A program made the position numbers and the translations under genes. DNA of 53,294 nt from the NCBI GenBank assembly GCA_014801945.1, contig JAAVDF010000034.1, forward strand, positions 47,174 to 100,467. The letters are read 5' to 3'. Each line of letters opens with the position of its first letter. Positions within the stretch are counted from its first letter, which is position 1. The DNA is from Bacteroides sp. (GTDB lineage Bacteria > Bacteroidota > Bacteroidia > Bacteroidales > Muribaculaceae). Under the pieces are notes generated by a model that saw only the letters and a list, made by a program, of their open reading frames with translations, did not search any database and was not told where the DNA came from. Positions 45,688 through 52,495 of the stretch are shown in pieces.

Positions 45688-46821
45688 TTAGAAATCGGTC
45701 ACGTTCATCGGCATGAGAAGCATGGTCAGACGGGTGTCGGGCTTGTCCTCGGTCGGGACGATGACTGCGGGCTTCGAGGGATCGGCGAGCTTGAAGATAA
45801 TATCCTCGGTCCACAGGACTCCTGCGAGTTCCGAGAGATAGGATGAGCTGAAACCGATGATCATGTTCTTGCCGGTGAAATCAGCCGAGAGATTCTCGAC
45901 ACCGGAGGTGTTGTACTCGTTGTCCGACGCCTTGATGGTGATGCGTTCGGGTGTGAGGTTGAATTTGATGAGACCGTGACCTTCATCCACGAAGAGGCTC
46001 ACACGGCGCACGGCGGTGGTGAACAGATGGCGGTTGACAGTGAGCGTGAAGGGATTGTTTTCGGGGATCACGCGTGTATAGTCCGGGAAGCGGCCCTTGA
46101 CGAGACGGCTCTCGAATGTGAACGTGTCCGTCTCGAAGATCACACCGATCTGCGGATCGAGTTTGACGGTCACCTCTTCATCGCGGGTGAAGACGCTGCG
46201 GAACACGTTGGTCGATTTGTTGGGGAGGATAAACGAACCCTGAATGTCGGGCGTGAGGCTCGAATCCTCGAAACGCACGAGTTTGTGGGTATCGGTGGCT
46301 ACGAAGATAAGTTTATCGGGCTTGATGTCCCAATACACACCCATCATCTGCGGACGGAGCATGTCAGTTCCGGCTGCGAACGATGTAAATTCCAGTCCGC
46401 GGAGCAGTGCCGAACCGGGAGCTTTGAAAGTGAGCACGTTTTCCGACTGCGTGCTGCGGTCGGGATGGGGGTATTCAGCACCTTTCAGACCCATGAATTT
46501 ATATGAGCCGTCGGGATGCGACATCTCGATGGCCAGTGTCACATCATCAATAGTGAAATTCAGCTCCTGTTCGGGCATCACGCGGAGCAGTTCGACAATG
46601 CGTCGCGCATCGATGCAGAACTCACCTTCACCCTCGACATCCATGATGGGAATACGTCCGCAGAGTATGTTTTCGCCGTCGCAAGCGGTGATAGTCAGCA
46701 CATTCCCCTCGATCGAGAAGAGGAAGTTATTGAGGATGGTCAGCGCATTTTTGGCGTTGATGACCTTGCTGACCGATGAGGCAAAATTATGAAGCGTCTT
46801 GCTTGGAACTGTGAATTTCAT
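45688..46821 (-). CDS. dnaN: DNA polymerase III sliding clamp (beta subunit)
   Basis: A 377-residue clamp of three repeated domains. Family segments: the N-terminus MKFTVPSKTLHNFASSVSKV, the central FTSFAAGTDMLRPQMMGVYW and the C-terminal RLTMLLMPMNVTDF, which contains the hallmark end LxLPMR-like loop (here LLMPMN). It is the first gene of a six-gene operon and has a strong promoter 29 nt upstream. Confidence 0.98.
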   Translation of the reverse strand: MKFTVPSKTLHNFASSVSKVINAKNALTILNNFLFSIEGNVLTITACDGENILCGRIPIMDVEGEGEFCIDARRIVELLRVMPEQELNFTIDDVTLAIEMSHPDGSYKFMGLKGAEYPHPDRSTQSENVLTFKAPGSALLRGLEFTSFAAGTDMLRPQMMGVYWDIKPDKLIFVATDTHKLVRFEDSSLTPDIQGSFILPNKSTNVFRSVFTRDEEVTVKLDPQIGVIFETDTFTFESRLVKGRFPDYTRVIPENNPFTLTVNRHLFTTAVRRVSLFVDEGHGLIKFNLTPERITIKASDNEYNTSGVENLSADFTGKNMIIGFSSSYLSELAGVLWTEDIIFKLADPSKPAVIVPTEDKPDTRLTMLLMPMNVTDF

Positions 46822-46849
46822 TGCTGATTGCTTTAGAGTTTTTATCCCA

Positions 46850-46880
46850 CAAAGTTAGCATAATTTTCCCAATAAGCAAA
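46850..46880 (-). promoter_or_regulatory. Promoter of the dnaN operon
   Basis: On the minus strand TTTG (complement of 46877-46880), a 19-nt spacer and TAACTTTG (complement of 46850-46857). It is one of the best matches to the Bacteroidetes consensus in the window. The predicted leader is about 24 nt. Confidence 0.8.
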
Positions 46881-46977
46881 ACGACACCCGAAAATGGCAT
46901 GACAAAATCATACCGCACACACCGCCAAAAGCTCAACTCAAGGATTTTGGCTAAGTGTATAATGAAAAAGATAAGAT

Positions 46978-47027
46978 AAAAGGAACTTGAATCGAATGTC
47001 GCATCAGCAACATCCATCCAAGTTCCT
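46978..47027 (-). terminator. Intrinsic terminator of the LRR-protein gene group
   Basis: AGGAACTTG (46981-46989) pairs with CAAGTTCCT (47019-47027). On the minus strand the stem is followed by TTTTATC. The loop is long (29 nt). It lies ~55 nt after the stop of the small protein gene at 47083. Confidence 0.65.
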
Positions 47028-47082
47028 AATCAGTTAATTGAAAGATATCTGTCCGGAAAAATCAGACTTCCTAAATCTTTGA

Positions 47083-47460
47083 CTAATTCAGGATATCTGG
47101 AAAGGGAGGATTGAGATAATCTATGGTAATGGCATCGACCGCTAATGTCCCATTCTTATCACAAGTCCTTGCTATGCCACCAAAGTCTGCCTTCTGACTC
47201 TGAGTAACACTGCTGGCCTTATCTTTAAATAAGACTTCTCCATTTGCACTAAAAGCATATAGGCTTTTATCAATCGGAGATTGGGCAATAGATAGAATCT
47301 CATATTCCCGCAGACCGATCGGAGTGAAGCCATGATCTTCTATTTTGATCGCAGGATTTATCATTTTAGAGAACGGTCTGAGGTGATTTATATCCGCTAA
47401 ATGCTTACGGATCTCATTAGCGATATCATGCTTATCAACTGTCTTATTTTGCATTGCCAT
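47083..47460 (-). CDS. Small protein of unknown function downstream of the LRR gene
   Basis: A 125-residue protein, not recognised. There is no signal peptide or membrane helix. It begins MAMQNKTVDKHDIANEIRKH and contains GFTPIGLREYEILSIAQSPI and SLYAFSANGEVLFKDKASS, suggesting a compact alpha/beta fold. It overlaps the end of the LRR protein gene by 17 nt, which supports its being translated. The second Met (47454) is an equally good start. It could be a cytosolic partner or an unrelated accessory gene. Confidence 0.6.
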   Translation of the reverse strand: MAMQNKTVDKHDIANEIRKHLADINHLRPFSKMINPAIKIEDHGFTPIGLREYEILSIAQSPIDKSLYAFSANGEVLFKDKASSVTQSQKADFGGIARTCDKNGTLAVDAITIDYLNPPFPDILN

Positions 47461-48586
47461 TTCTGTTTATTATTTTCTTAGCTGTTCCATCTGAATACTT
47501 CACAATCACAATTCCATTATAATCACCTGCGACCTTACGTCCCTGAAGATCATAACGACCGACCTCCGTACGCTCCAAATCATTGGTTACAGAATCAATC
47601 CCGGATTCTTCCATCTCGATAATATCCCAGAAGTTCTTCCAGCCCTCGGCATTTTGATATGCAGCCAAAGAACCTTTCGGGATATAGACCTTAATATTAG
47701 CGTATTGAGATGCGCTAAATTTCGGACAGTCCGGTGTCGGGATAGGATCTTCGCATATAATAGTTTCGAGCTTGGAATATTCTTCTAATGAAACTTTTAA
47801 TTCGCTACTACCGTAAATACCGAATCCTATTATATTCTTCCCCAAATTTAAAGTGGTCAGATTATTTTTTAATTCTGCATTATAGTAAAAGAAATTTTCG
47901 AGATTTACTCCATCTAAAATTGACAGATATGCGATCTGTTTAATCGGCATTACATCTGAAAGATAATCATATACTTCTTTTTTATTTCCTCTATAGTCTT
48001 CTATTTTCAGTTGACGACCAATACTAATTTTAGATAGTACATTACAATCTTCAAATGTTTCATACACTCTATCATACTTTGGCACAAACCATCCAAATTC
48101 TAATATTGAGGTAGAGTACTCAAAAGTTACCTCTTCAAGACTACTACATCCCCGGAAAGCTTGACACCCTATATAGTTAACCGAACTCGGTATGAGTACA
48201 GAAGTTAAAGCGGTACAACCTTCGAAAACATTGTAGCTAATTTCAGTAACCGAATTCGGTATGGTCACTGAGGTCAGACCAGTGCAACCTCGAAAGGCAT
48301 ATTCTCTTATACTTGTAACTGAACCCGGTATAGCCACAGAAGTCAAGCCTGTGCAACCATGGAAGGCATTAGGACCTATTTCAACAACAGATAATTCCTT
48401 ATTCTTGTAGTTTACAGTAGCTGGTATCTTAATATCCCCTGCATATTTTTTATTACCCCTTGTCACTACACATGTCAAATCGCTTGTGTATGATATATAA
48501 TAATACAATCCGTCCACTTCAAAGTCGTATGCTACCGCAGACAGCACGGAGAGTAGTAATACTCCCAAAATCATTAATTTTTTCAT
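47444..48586 (-). CDS. Secreted BspA-type leucine-rich-repeat protein with sorting-type tail
   Basis: A 380-residue exported protein with signal MKKLMILGVLLLSVLSAVAY. Four LRR_5/BspA repeats are clear (about residues 70-160): consensus IGxxAFxGCTGLTSVxIPxSVTxI, for example FRGCTGLTSVTIPNSVTEIS. Later repeats are degenerate. The C-terminal ~40 residues (RYDLQGRKVAGDYNGIVIVK) resemble the tail of the beta-helix protein at 10828-11976. BspA-like proteins mediate adhesion or interaction with host and other bacteria. Three of the repeats are nearly identical in sequence, so repeat number may vary by recombination. Base composition is lower in GC than the housekeeping genes. Confidence 0.88.
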   Translation of the reverse strand: MKKLMILGVLLLSVLSAVAYDFEVDGLYYYISYTSDLTCVVTRGNKKYAGDIKIPATVNYKNKELSVVEIGPNAFHGCTGLTSVAIPGSVTSIREYAFRGCTGLTSVTIPNSVTEISYNVFEGCTALTSVLIPSSVNYIGCQAFRGCSSLEEVTFEYSTSILEFGWFVPKYDRVYETFEDCNVLSKISIGRQLKIEDYRGNKKEVYDYLSDVMPIKQIAYLSILDGVNLENFFYYNAELKNNLTTLNLGKNIIGFGIYGSSELKVSLEEYSKLETIICEDPIPTPDCPKFSASQYANIKVYIPKGSLAAYQNAEGWKNFWDIIEMEESGIDSVTNDLERTEVGRYDLQGRKVAGDYNGIVIVKYSDGTAKKIINRNGNAK

Positions 48587-48606
48587 TTTTCGTTCTTTTC
48601 TTTAAA

Positions 48607-48933
48607 TTAGACTTTTCTTGCACTTAATAAGCCAACAAACTCTACATCAGGCGAGTCATCTTCCTCACTAACCTCGACCGTTCCTGAAATATCATATCGA
48701 GCTGACTGATTAAATCCATTGTTTTCGATAAAGAGCTTGGCAAGCCCTGTGAAGTCATACTTCCCACGCCCCTCAAACTCCCCGGTGAGCTGAAATAGAG
48801 GTGGCATGGAGCGATCAATCTCGACAAACTCGAGATCTCGTCCGAACTTCAGATCCTTGAACAGCTTGCAGAATGTCTCAGCAATGGCTATATTGACATC
48901 CGGCTGTTTCATTTTTAATTTATCCCTTGGCAT
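48607..48933 (-). CDS. Small acidic protein of unknown function upstream of the LRR gene
   Basis: A 108-residue cytosolic protein, not recognised. It contains NIAIAETFCKLFKDLKFGRD, PLFQLTGEFEGRGKYDF and an acidic VEVSEEDDSPDVEF stretch. It lies 20 nt before the LRR gene and in the same direction. An internal Met (48912) is an alternative start. It has no signal peptide, so it is not an obvious surface component. Confidence 0.55.
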   Translation of the reverse strand: MPRDKLKMKQPDVNIAIAETFCKLFKDLKFGRDLEFVEIDRSMPPLFQLTGEFEGRGKYDFTGLAKLFIENNGFNQSARYDISGTVEVSEEDDSPDVEFVGLLSARKV

Positions 48934-48989
48934 TCGGTAATGAATATTCTGCCCGCCTCCCCGCAGCTAAAGCGTTAACAAATAGGCAT

Positions 48990-49075
48990 AAAAAAGCGTG
49001 GGGAATCTTACTCGTTTGCTCGTCCCACGTTCCGAGGCTCTGGAATGCCCATTACGATTGAACGAGCAAACACGC
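48990..49075 (-). ncRNA. Candidate small structured RNA ending in an intrinsic terminator
   Basis: Read on the minus strand: GCGTG, then GTTTGCTCGT pairing with ACGAGCAAAC (complements of 49062-49071 and 49014-49023), then CACGC closing the structure, followed by six T (complement of 48990-48995). The ~85-nt transcript would be a long hairpin with a ~38-nt inner region. No clear TAnnTTTG promoter precedes it; a near match lies around 49085. It could be a small RNA or an elaborate terminator for transcription leaving the mobile element. Confidence 0.4.
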
Positions 49076-49111
49076 AGAAGCCTCACGCAAATATGTATAT
49101 AGGCATACAGC

Positions 49112-49132
49112 CATGGTGTCACCGACACCATG
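49112..49132. repeat. 9-bp inverted repeat (hairpin) near the element boundary
   Basis: CATGGTGTC (49112-49120), spacer ACC, GACACCATG (49124-49132). No T-run on either side, so it is not an obvious terminator; a protein-binding site is possible. Confidence 0.5.
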
Positions 49133-49232
49133 CCATACGGATATAACATACCCACAAGGCATCTACCGTTTGCTACATTCTTGATCGCAATAAGAAATTT
49201 TCCAGATTTACAAGATTCACCCCATTTTTACT

Positions 49233-49252
49233 AACTTGTTGTCCTGCAAGTT
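49233..49252. other. Possible integrase core site
   Basis: AACTTG and CAAGTT flank 8 nt (TTGTCCTG). Inverted 6-bp arms around a 7-8-bp overlap are what tyrosine integrases recognise at att cores. It lies 83 nt before the integrase gene. A second copy would be needed beyond the window to support it. Confidence 0.3.
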
Positions 49253-49287
49253 TGTTACTTAATACAAACCCATGAACTTTACATAAG

Positions 49288-49316
49288 TTTAAGAACCGTT
49301 TTTAAGAACCATTTTT
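49288..49316. repeat. Overlapping direct repeats upstream of the integrase
   Basis: TTTAAGAACCnTTTTT occurs at 49288-49303 and 49301-49316, with a 13-nt period. It could be arm-type integrase binding sites or an autoregulatory site. Confidence 0.5.
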
Positions 49317-49335
49317 ATACCTAGGATGAGGAGTT

Positions 49336-50643
49336 ATGGACAGCCAAGTATTTTTCAGTGATATAAGATGCAACTTCAACCTACGACATCCCAATAGGGA
49401 CAAGTCATCCATCATATATCTTGTCACCACCATAAACGGAAGGCAGTACAAGGTATCTACCAACGTCAAGGTCAAGCCTAGGCACTGGGATGACAAGAGG
49501 GACATGGCTTATATAGGCTTCAGGCTCTCTGCCATAGATAACAGCAACAACCTTACTGTCAACAAGCGCATAGATGAGGTAAGGAGGCAGTTCCAAGAGT
49601 TCAAGGCTTTCATCTGCAACAACCCTTCGATGATTCATGATGCGCCAAGGATATTGAGAAGGTATGTCGTAAGTTCCGATAAGAACCACATATCGGCCAT
49701 AAGGCTACTGAACGAGGCGTTCGATAGGATGTACCCCAACGAGGACGGAACTAGGAGGACTAACAGAAGCAGACTTGACTCATTCATATCGTATGTCAAG
49801 GAGAACAAGTTGAGCGATGATGTCAGTGTCGTACTCTCTCAGCCCATACTAGACAAGTACAAGTCCCATCTTGTCAACTCCAATAACTTCGGGGTAGGCA
49901 ACATAAATGATAAATGCGAGGTCGTGGCTAGGCTCATAAACAATAAACTTGCCGTAGATGACATATATAGGCCATACGGTATAAAGAAGGTTGAGTATGT
50001 CAAGGTCAAGGACAGACGCAAGAGGGAGGACAGCAAGAAAACATCCCTCACGGATGAGGAGGTTGAGAGGTTGAAGGAGGTCAAGTTATCTCCCATGTTG
50101 TCAGAGTACCGTGACTTGTTCCTTATGTTGCTCTACTGTGGGATGCGTATAAGTGACGTTGAGAAGGTCATAGATGCCCCTGTATCGCTTGACGATGACT
50201 CGGAGGAGGAATGTATCATCTTGACAACGAAAGAGCGCGTGGAGGCAGTTATAACGTTCACAAGACCTATGAAGGAACTCATAAGGAAGTATAAGGAGGG
50301 CTTTGAGTACATTAACTTCACACATCTTACTACATCGCTCAACCAACATATCAAGGATATTGCTAGGATGGCCAAGTTGGACAGGGTCATTGAATGGAGG
50401 GAGCAGTACGGAGAAAGCCGTATAGTGACCAAGTCAGCACCTCTGCATAAGATAATATCAGCCCACTTCGCTAGGCACACTTGGATTACACAGCGTATCT
50501 TGGAAGGATGGCAGGCCGATAAGTTATGTTATGCCAGCGGTCATACCGATGACACGATGATTAAGCAGATTTACACCCATCTCACCAAGGAAAACAAAAT
50601 AAACATCGTAAGGAAAGAAAAAAATAGGTTGAAGGGATGGTAA
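49336..50643 (+). CDS. int: Tyrosine recombinase/integrase
   Basis: A 435-residue phage-type integrase. An N-terminal arm-binding-like region (LRHPNRDKSSIIYLVTTING) precedes a core-binding domain (about 110-210) and the catalytic domain. Catalytic residues: Arg271 (LLYCGMRISDVEK), His377 and Arg380 (HFARHTW), His403 (ASGHTDD) and nucleophile Tyr413 (QIYTHL), so the set is complete. A purine-rich GGATGAGGAG precedes the ATG. Arginine codons are mainly AGG, unlike the chromosomal genes. It would integrate and excise the element; its position at the edge of the element is typical. Confidence 0.95.
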   Translation: MDSQVFFSDIRCNFNLRHPNRDKSSIIYLVTTINGRQYKVSTNVKVKPRHWDDKRDMAYIGFRLSAIDNSNNLTVNKRIDEVRRQFQEFKAFICNNPSMIHDAPRILRRYVVSSDKNHISAIRLLNEAFDRMYPNEDGTRRTNRSRLDSFISYVKENKLSDDVSVVLSQPILDKYKSHLVNSNNFGVGNINDKCEVVARLINNKLAVDDIYRPYGIKKVEYVKVKDRRKREDSKKTSLTDEEVERLKEVKLSPMLSEYRDLFLMLLYCGMRISDVEKVIDAPVSLDDDSEEECIILTTKERVEAVITFTRPMKELIRKYKEGFEYINFTHLTTSLNQHIKDIARMAKLDRVIEWREQYGESRIVTKSAPLHKIISAHFARHTWITQRILEGWQADKLCYASGHTDDTMIKQIYTHLTKENKINIVRKEKNRLKGW

Positions 50644-50659
50644 TTCCAGAACTTTTTCC

Positions 50660-50667
50660 TATATTTG
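50660..50667 (+). promoter_or_regulatory. -7 box (TATATTTG) of the gene after int
   Basis: A perfect TAnnTTTG followed by C, 17 nt after the integrase stop and 30 nt before the next start. No -33 TTG at the right spacing. Confidence 0.6.
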
Positions 50668-50696
50668 CAGAGATTATTAACCAAAATACATAAGTT

Positions 50697-51245
50697 ATGG
50701 CAAATGATGATAAAGAACGCGACACAATCTACTACAAGAGACAGATTGGTACTTTAGCCAAAGTTCTATCCCAACACAACATTAAGTTAGATGCAGAGGG
50801 AAATAAGATAATTTCAGAAACCACTGTGGAAAAAGATGATGTCACAAAATTATTGGGATATAACAAAGATACAACGAATGACCTAAACACATTGAAGGAA
50901 ATCTACGATAAGTTACGCACCGTAGTTGATGATAACAAATACAAGATGATAAGGAACAAGAATGAGGACAAGAGTTCCAATGATGTCAGCAATAACTCTG
51001 TCCATGAGGTATCGGATGAAGTTGAGGACTTCTGCAAGGGAGTTGAGGTCATCTGTGGAGATATTGAACTCTCCGACACGGACAAGATAAAGAAAATATT
51101 GCTCTACATAAAGATGACCTTGGAGAAGGCAAATTATGATAGGCTTAACAGAGAATTATCAGAGGCCAATAGAACTTGGCGTGAGTACGGGAAAATGTTG
51201 AGCAACTTCAAGCCGTCATCAGAGGAGAAGGATGAAACGGAGTAA
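50697..51245 (+). CDS. Element-encoded coiled-coil-like protein of unknown function
   Basis: A 182-residue, highly charged (K/D/E/N-rich) soluble protein, not recognised. Segments such as RQIGTLAKVLSQHNIKLDAE and KILLYIKMTLEKANYDRLNR suggest helices; the middle (NEDKSSNDVSNNSVHEVSDE) looks disordered. No catalytic motif or signal peptide is visible. It has its own -7 box and a downstream terminator, so it is a single-gene unit. An accessory role in integration or immunity is possible but not shown. Confidence 0.65.
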   Translation: MANDDKERDTIYYKRQIGTLAKVLSQHNIKLDAEGNKIISETTVEKDDVTKLLGYNKDTTNDLNTLKEIYDKLRTVVDDNKYKMIRNKNEDKSSNDVSNNSVHEVSDEVEDFCKGVEVICGDIELSDTDKIKKILLYIKMTLEKANYDRLNRELSEANRTWREYGKMLSNFKPSSEEKDETE

Positions 51246-51282
51246 GAAGCAGCATAACATACCTAACCCCATCATAAACGAG

Positions 51283-51321
51283 AGGAGCGATACTGTATTT
51301 CTAATGTCGCTCCTTATCTTT
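51283..51321. terminator. Terminator between convergent genes in the element
   Basis: AGGAGCGA (51283-51290) pairs with TCGCTCCT (51307-51314), 16-nt loop, followed on the plus strand by TATCTTTTAT. It probably serves the gene ending at 51245 and may also stop the serine recombinase transcript. Confidence 0.65.
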
Positions 51322-51325
51322 TATC

Positions 51326-52012
51326 TCAGACGCTCTCAGACAGCCCATATCTCCTCATTATCCGCAAAACTTGTATGACGCTGAACTCACCTCCCTTGGA
51401 TGTCTTGAAGCCGTTAGCGTTAAGTTGACGTGCTATCTCGGACTTGTTGGAAGTTGTCCTCAACATACCTTCTATCGCTACTTTGGCCTTCAAGTTGTTC
51501 TCGTTGGTGTTGGCCTTGTTCCTTATGACCTCATAGCCAATCTCCCTCCACTCTTTTTTAAGATGCGGGTTGGGTGCTCCTAACTTGAAGCCTTGTGCCT
51601 TCTTTGCTTGTAATGCAGCCTTTGTCCTTTGGGATATGAGCCTCAACTCGTGCTCCGCTATGGCAGAGAATATAGTGGCCGTCAAGAAGTTAAATTCGGG
51701 GAGGTCAAGAGCCTTGAACTGACAACCGCTGTCCATCAACTTCAAGATGAAGGAGGTCTTACGTGAAAGTCTGTCCAACTTGGCGATAAGTAAGGTCGCT
51801 CCCTTCTGTTTGCACTCATGCAGAGCCTTGGCAAGTTCCTTCCTATCGTCACGCTTACCGCTCTCAACCTCCGTATAGGTATTGAGTAGGATGTTGTCAG
51901 AGTTGGAGGAGATGAACTTGTCTATCATGTCCTTCTGAGCCTCCAGCCCAAGTCCGCTTGTTCCCTGCATCTTGGTAGATACTCTCGTATATGCTATGTA
52001 TAAATTTGCCAT
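51326..52012 (-). CDS. Serine recombinase (resolvase/invertase family)
   Basis: A 228-residue small serine recombinase. The catalytic domain starts YIAYTRVSTKMQ (nucleophile Ser12), with LLIAKLDRLSR (Arg-containing motif), and the tail FSAIAEHELRLISQRTKAAL (long E helix). The C-terminus has a helix-turn-helix (NKSEIARQLNANGFKTSKGG). Such enzymes resolve dimers or invert DNA. Having both a serine and a tyrosine recombinase in one element suggests separate jobs, such as dimer resolution and integration. It runs opposite to its neighbours, with a strong promoter and an operator-like palindrome upstream. Confidence 0.94.
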   Translation of the reverse strand: MANLYIAYTRVSTKMQGTSGLGLEAQKDMIDKFISSNSDNILLNTYTEVESGKRDDRKELAKALHECKQKGATLLIAKLDRLSRKTSFILKLMDSGCQFKALDLPEFNFLTATIFSAIAEHELRLISQRTKAALQAKKAQGFKLGAPNPHLKKEWREIGYEVIRNKANTNENNLKAKVAIEGMLRTTSNKSEIARQLNANGFKTSKGGEFSVIQVLRIMRRYGLSESV

Positions 52013-52040
52013 ATCTTATCTTGTTGCTTGATTCACGATG

Positions 52041-52072
52041 CAAAGATACCTGATTTTCAGGTATTTACCAAA
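52041..52072 (-). promoter_or_regulatory. Promoter of the serine recombinase gene
   Basis: On the minus strand TTTG (complement of 52069-52072), a 20-nt spacer and TATCTTTG (complement of 52041-52048): a near-consensus promoter with a ~23-nt leader. Confidence 0.8.
52046..52064. promoter_or_regulatory. Operator-like palindrome inside the recombinase promoter
   Basis: ATACCTGA (52046-52053), TTT, TCAGGTAT (52057-52064): an 8-bp perfect inverted repeat filling the spacer between -33 and -7. A repressor bound here would block the promoter. Candidates are the recombinase itself or the small basic protein nearby. Confidence 0.6.
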
Positions 52073-52150
52073 TTTTTACGAACTTTTCTAGTTTGTTCAC
52101 CTCCTCTTTTTACTTAACTTGGCATTCCGCTTTACTTCCCACTTTATCTT

Positions 52151-52217
52151 GACTTGACTTAATCTTGATTTAACTTATATTTTATTCAAGTCAACTACCT
52201 AAATGAATCTGACTTGA
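52151..52217. repeat. Iteron-like GACTTGA repeats upstream of the Rep-like gene
   Basis: GACTTGA at 52151-52157 and 52211-52217, and its reverse complement TCAAGTC at 52186-52192, with a related overlapping TTGACTT at 52154-52160 and a CTTGATTT nearby. The stretch is AT-rich. Its position before a replication-like gene suggests an origin or Rep-binding site. Confidence 0.4.
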
Positions 52218-52312
52218 TATTTATATTATGGATGCTCCTAGATGGATGAAGGTAACGACCTATGTTCTTTATCTTGGAGCACAAGTAAAATAATAAGATA
52301 AATCTTAAATAA

Positions 52313-52495
52313 ATGAATAGTAATGTTACTGAGCGCGAGAAACAGCGCAGGAAGGCCATTAGCGAGGCTCTGACGGCATTTTACGCTACGGACAAGGGAA
52401 TGGCAAGGAAAGAGGAGATAAGGCGATTACAGAGCCTTAGAATGATTAATCTAAATAAGTTGAGTAAAACGATGAAAGATGGGAAGGAAAATTGA
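52313..52495 (+). CDS. Small basic protein of unknown function
   Basis: A 60-residue, strongly basic, helix-rich protein (TEREKQRRKAISEALTAFYA). It is not recognised; a DNA-binding role is plausible from charge alone. Its end overlaps the start of the Rep-like gene by 17 nt, which suggests a two-gene unit. The ribosome-binding region is weak. Confidence 0.45.
   Translation: MNSNVTEREKQRRKAISEALTAFYATDKGMARKEEIRRLQSLRMINLNKLSKTMKDGKEN

Larger units (their letters stand above)
48934..49335. other. 402-nt non-coding junction between chromosome and mobile element
   Basis: No credible gene. It holds a minus-strand structured RNA or terminator (48990-49075), a 9-bp hairpin (49112-49132), an inverted-repeat core-like site (49233-49252) and two overlapping direct repeats (49288-49316). 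The element's left end probably lies here. Confidence 0.6.

Noticed and set aside
46787-47017. A 76-codon minus-strand frame running over the dnaN promoter
   Set aside because: It spans the dnaN promoter and the terminator hairpin and ends inside dnaN; coding is implausible.
48990-49075. tRNA or tmRNA as the integration target
   Set aside because: No cloverleaf, T-loop or CCA-like 3' end could be found; the fold is a simple long hairpin.
48967-49155. A 62-codon minus-strand frame in the element junction
   Set aside because: It overlaps the hairpins and lacks recognisable composition or start context.
49305-49318. Match of GAACCATTTTT upstream of int to the start of the intergenic repeat at 10482
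   Set aside because: The shared word is short and AT-rich, and no other part of the repeat is present; most likely chance.
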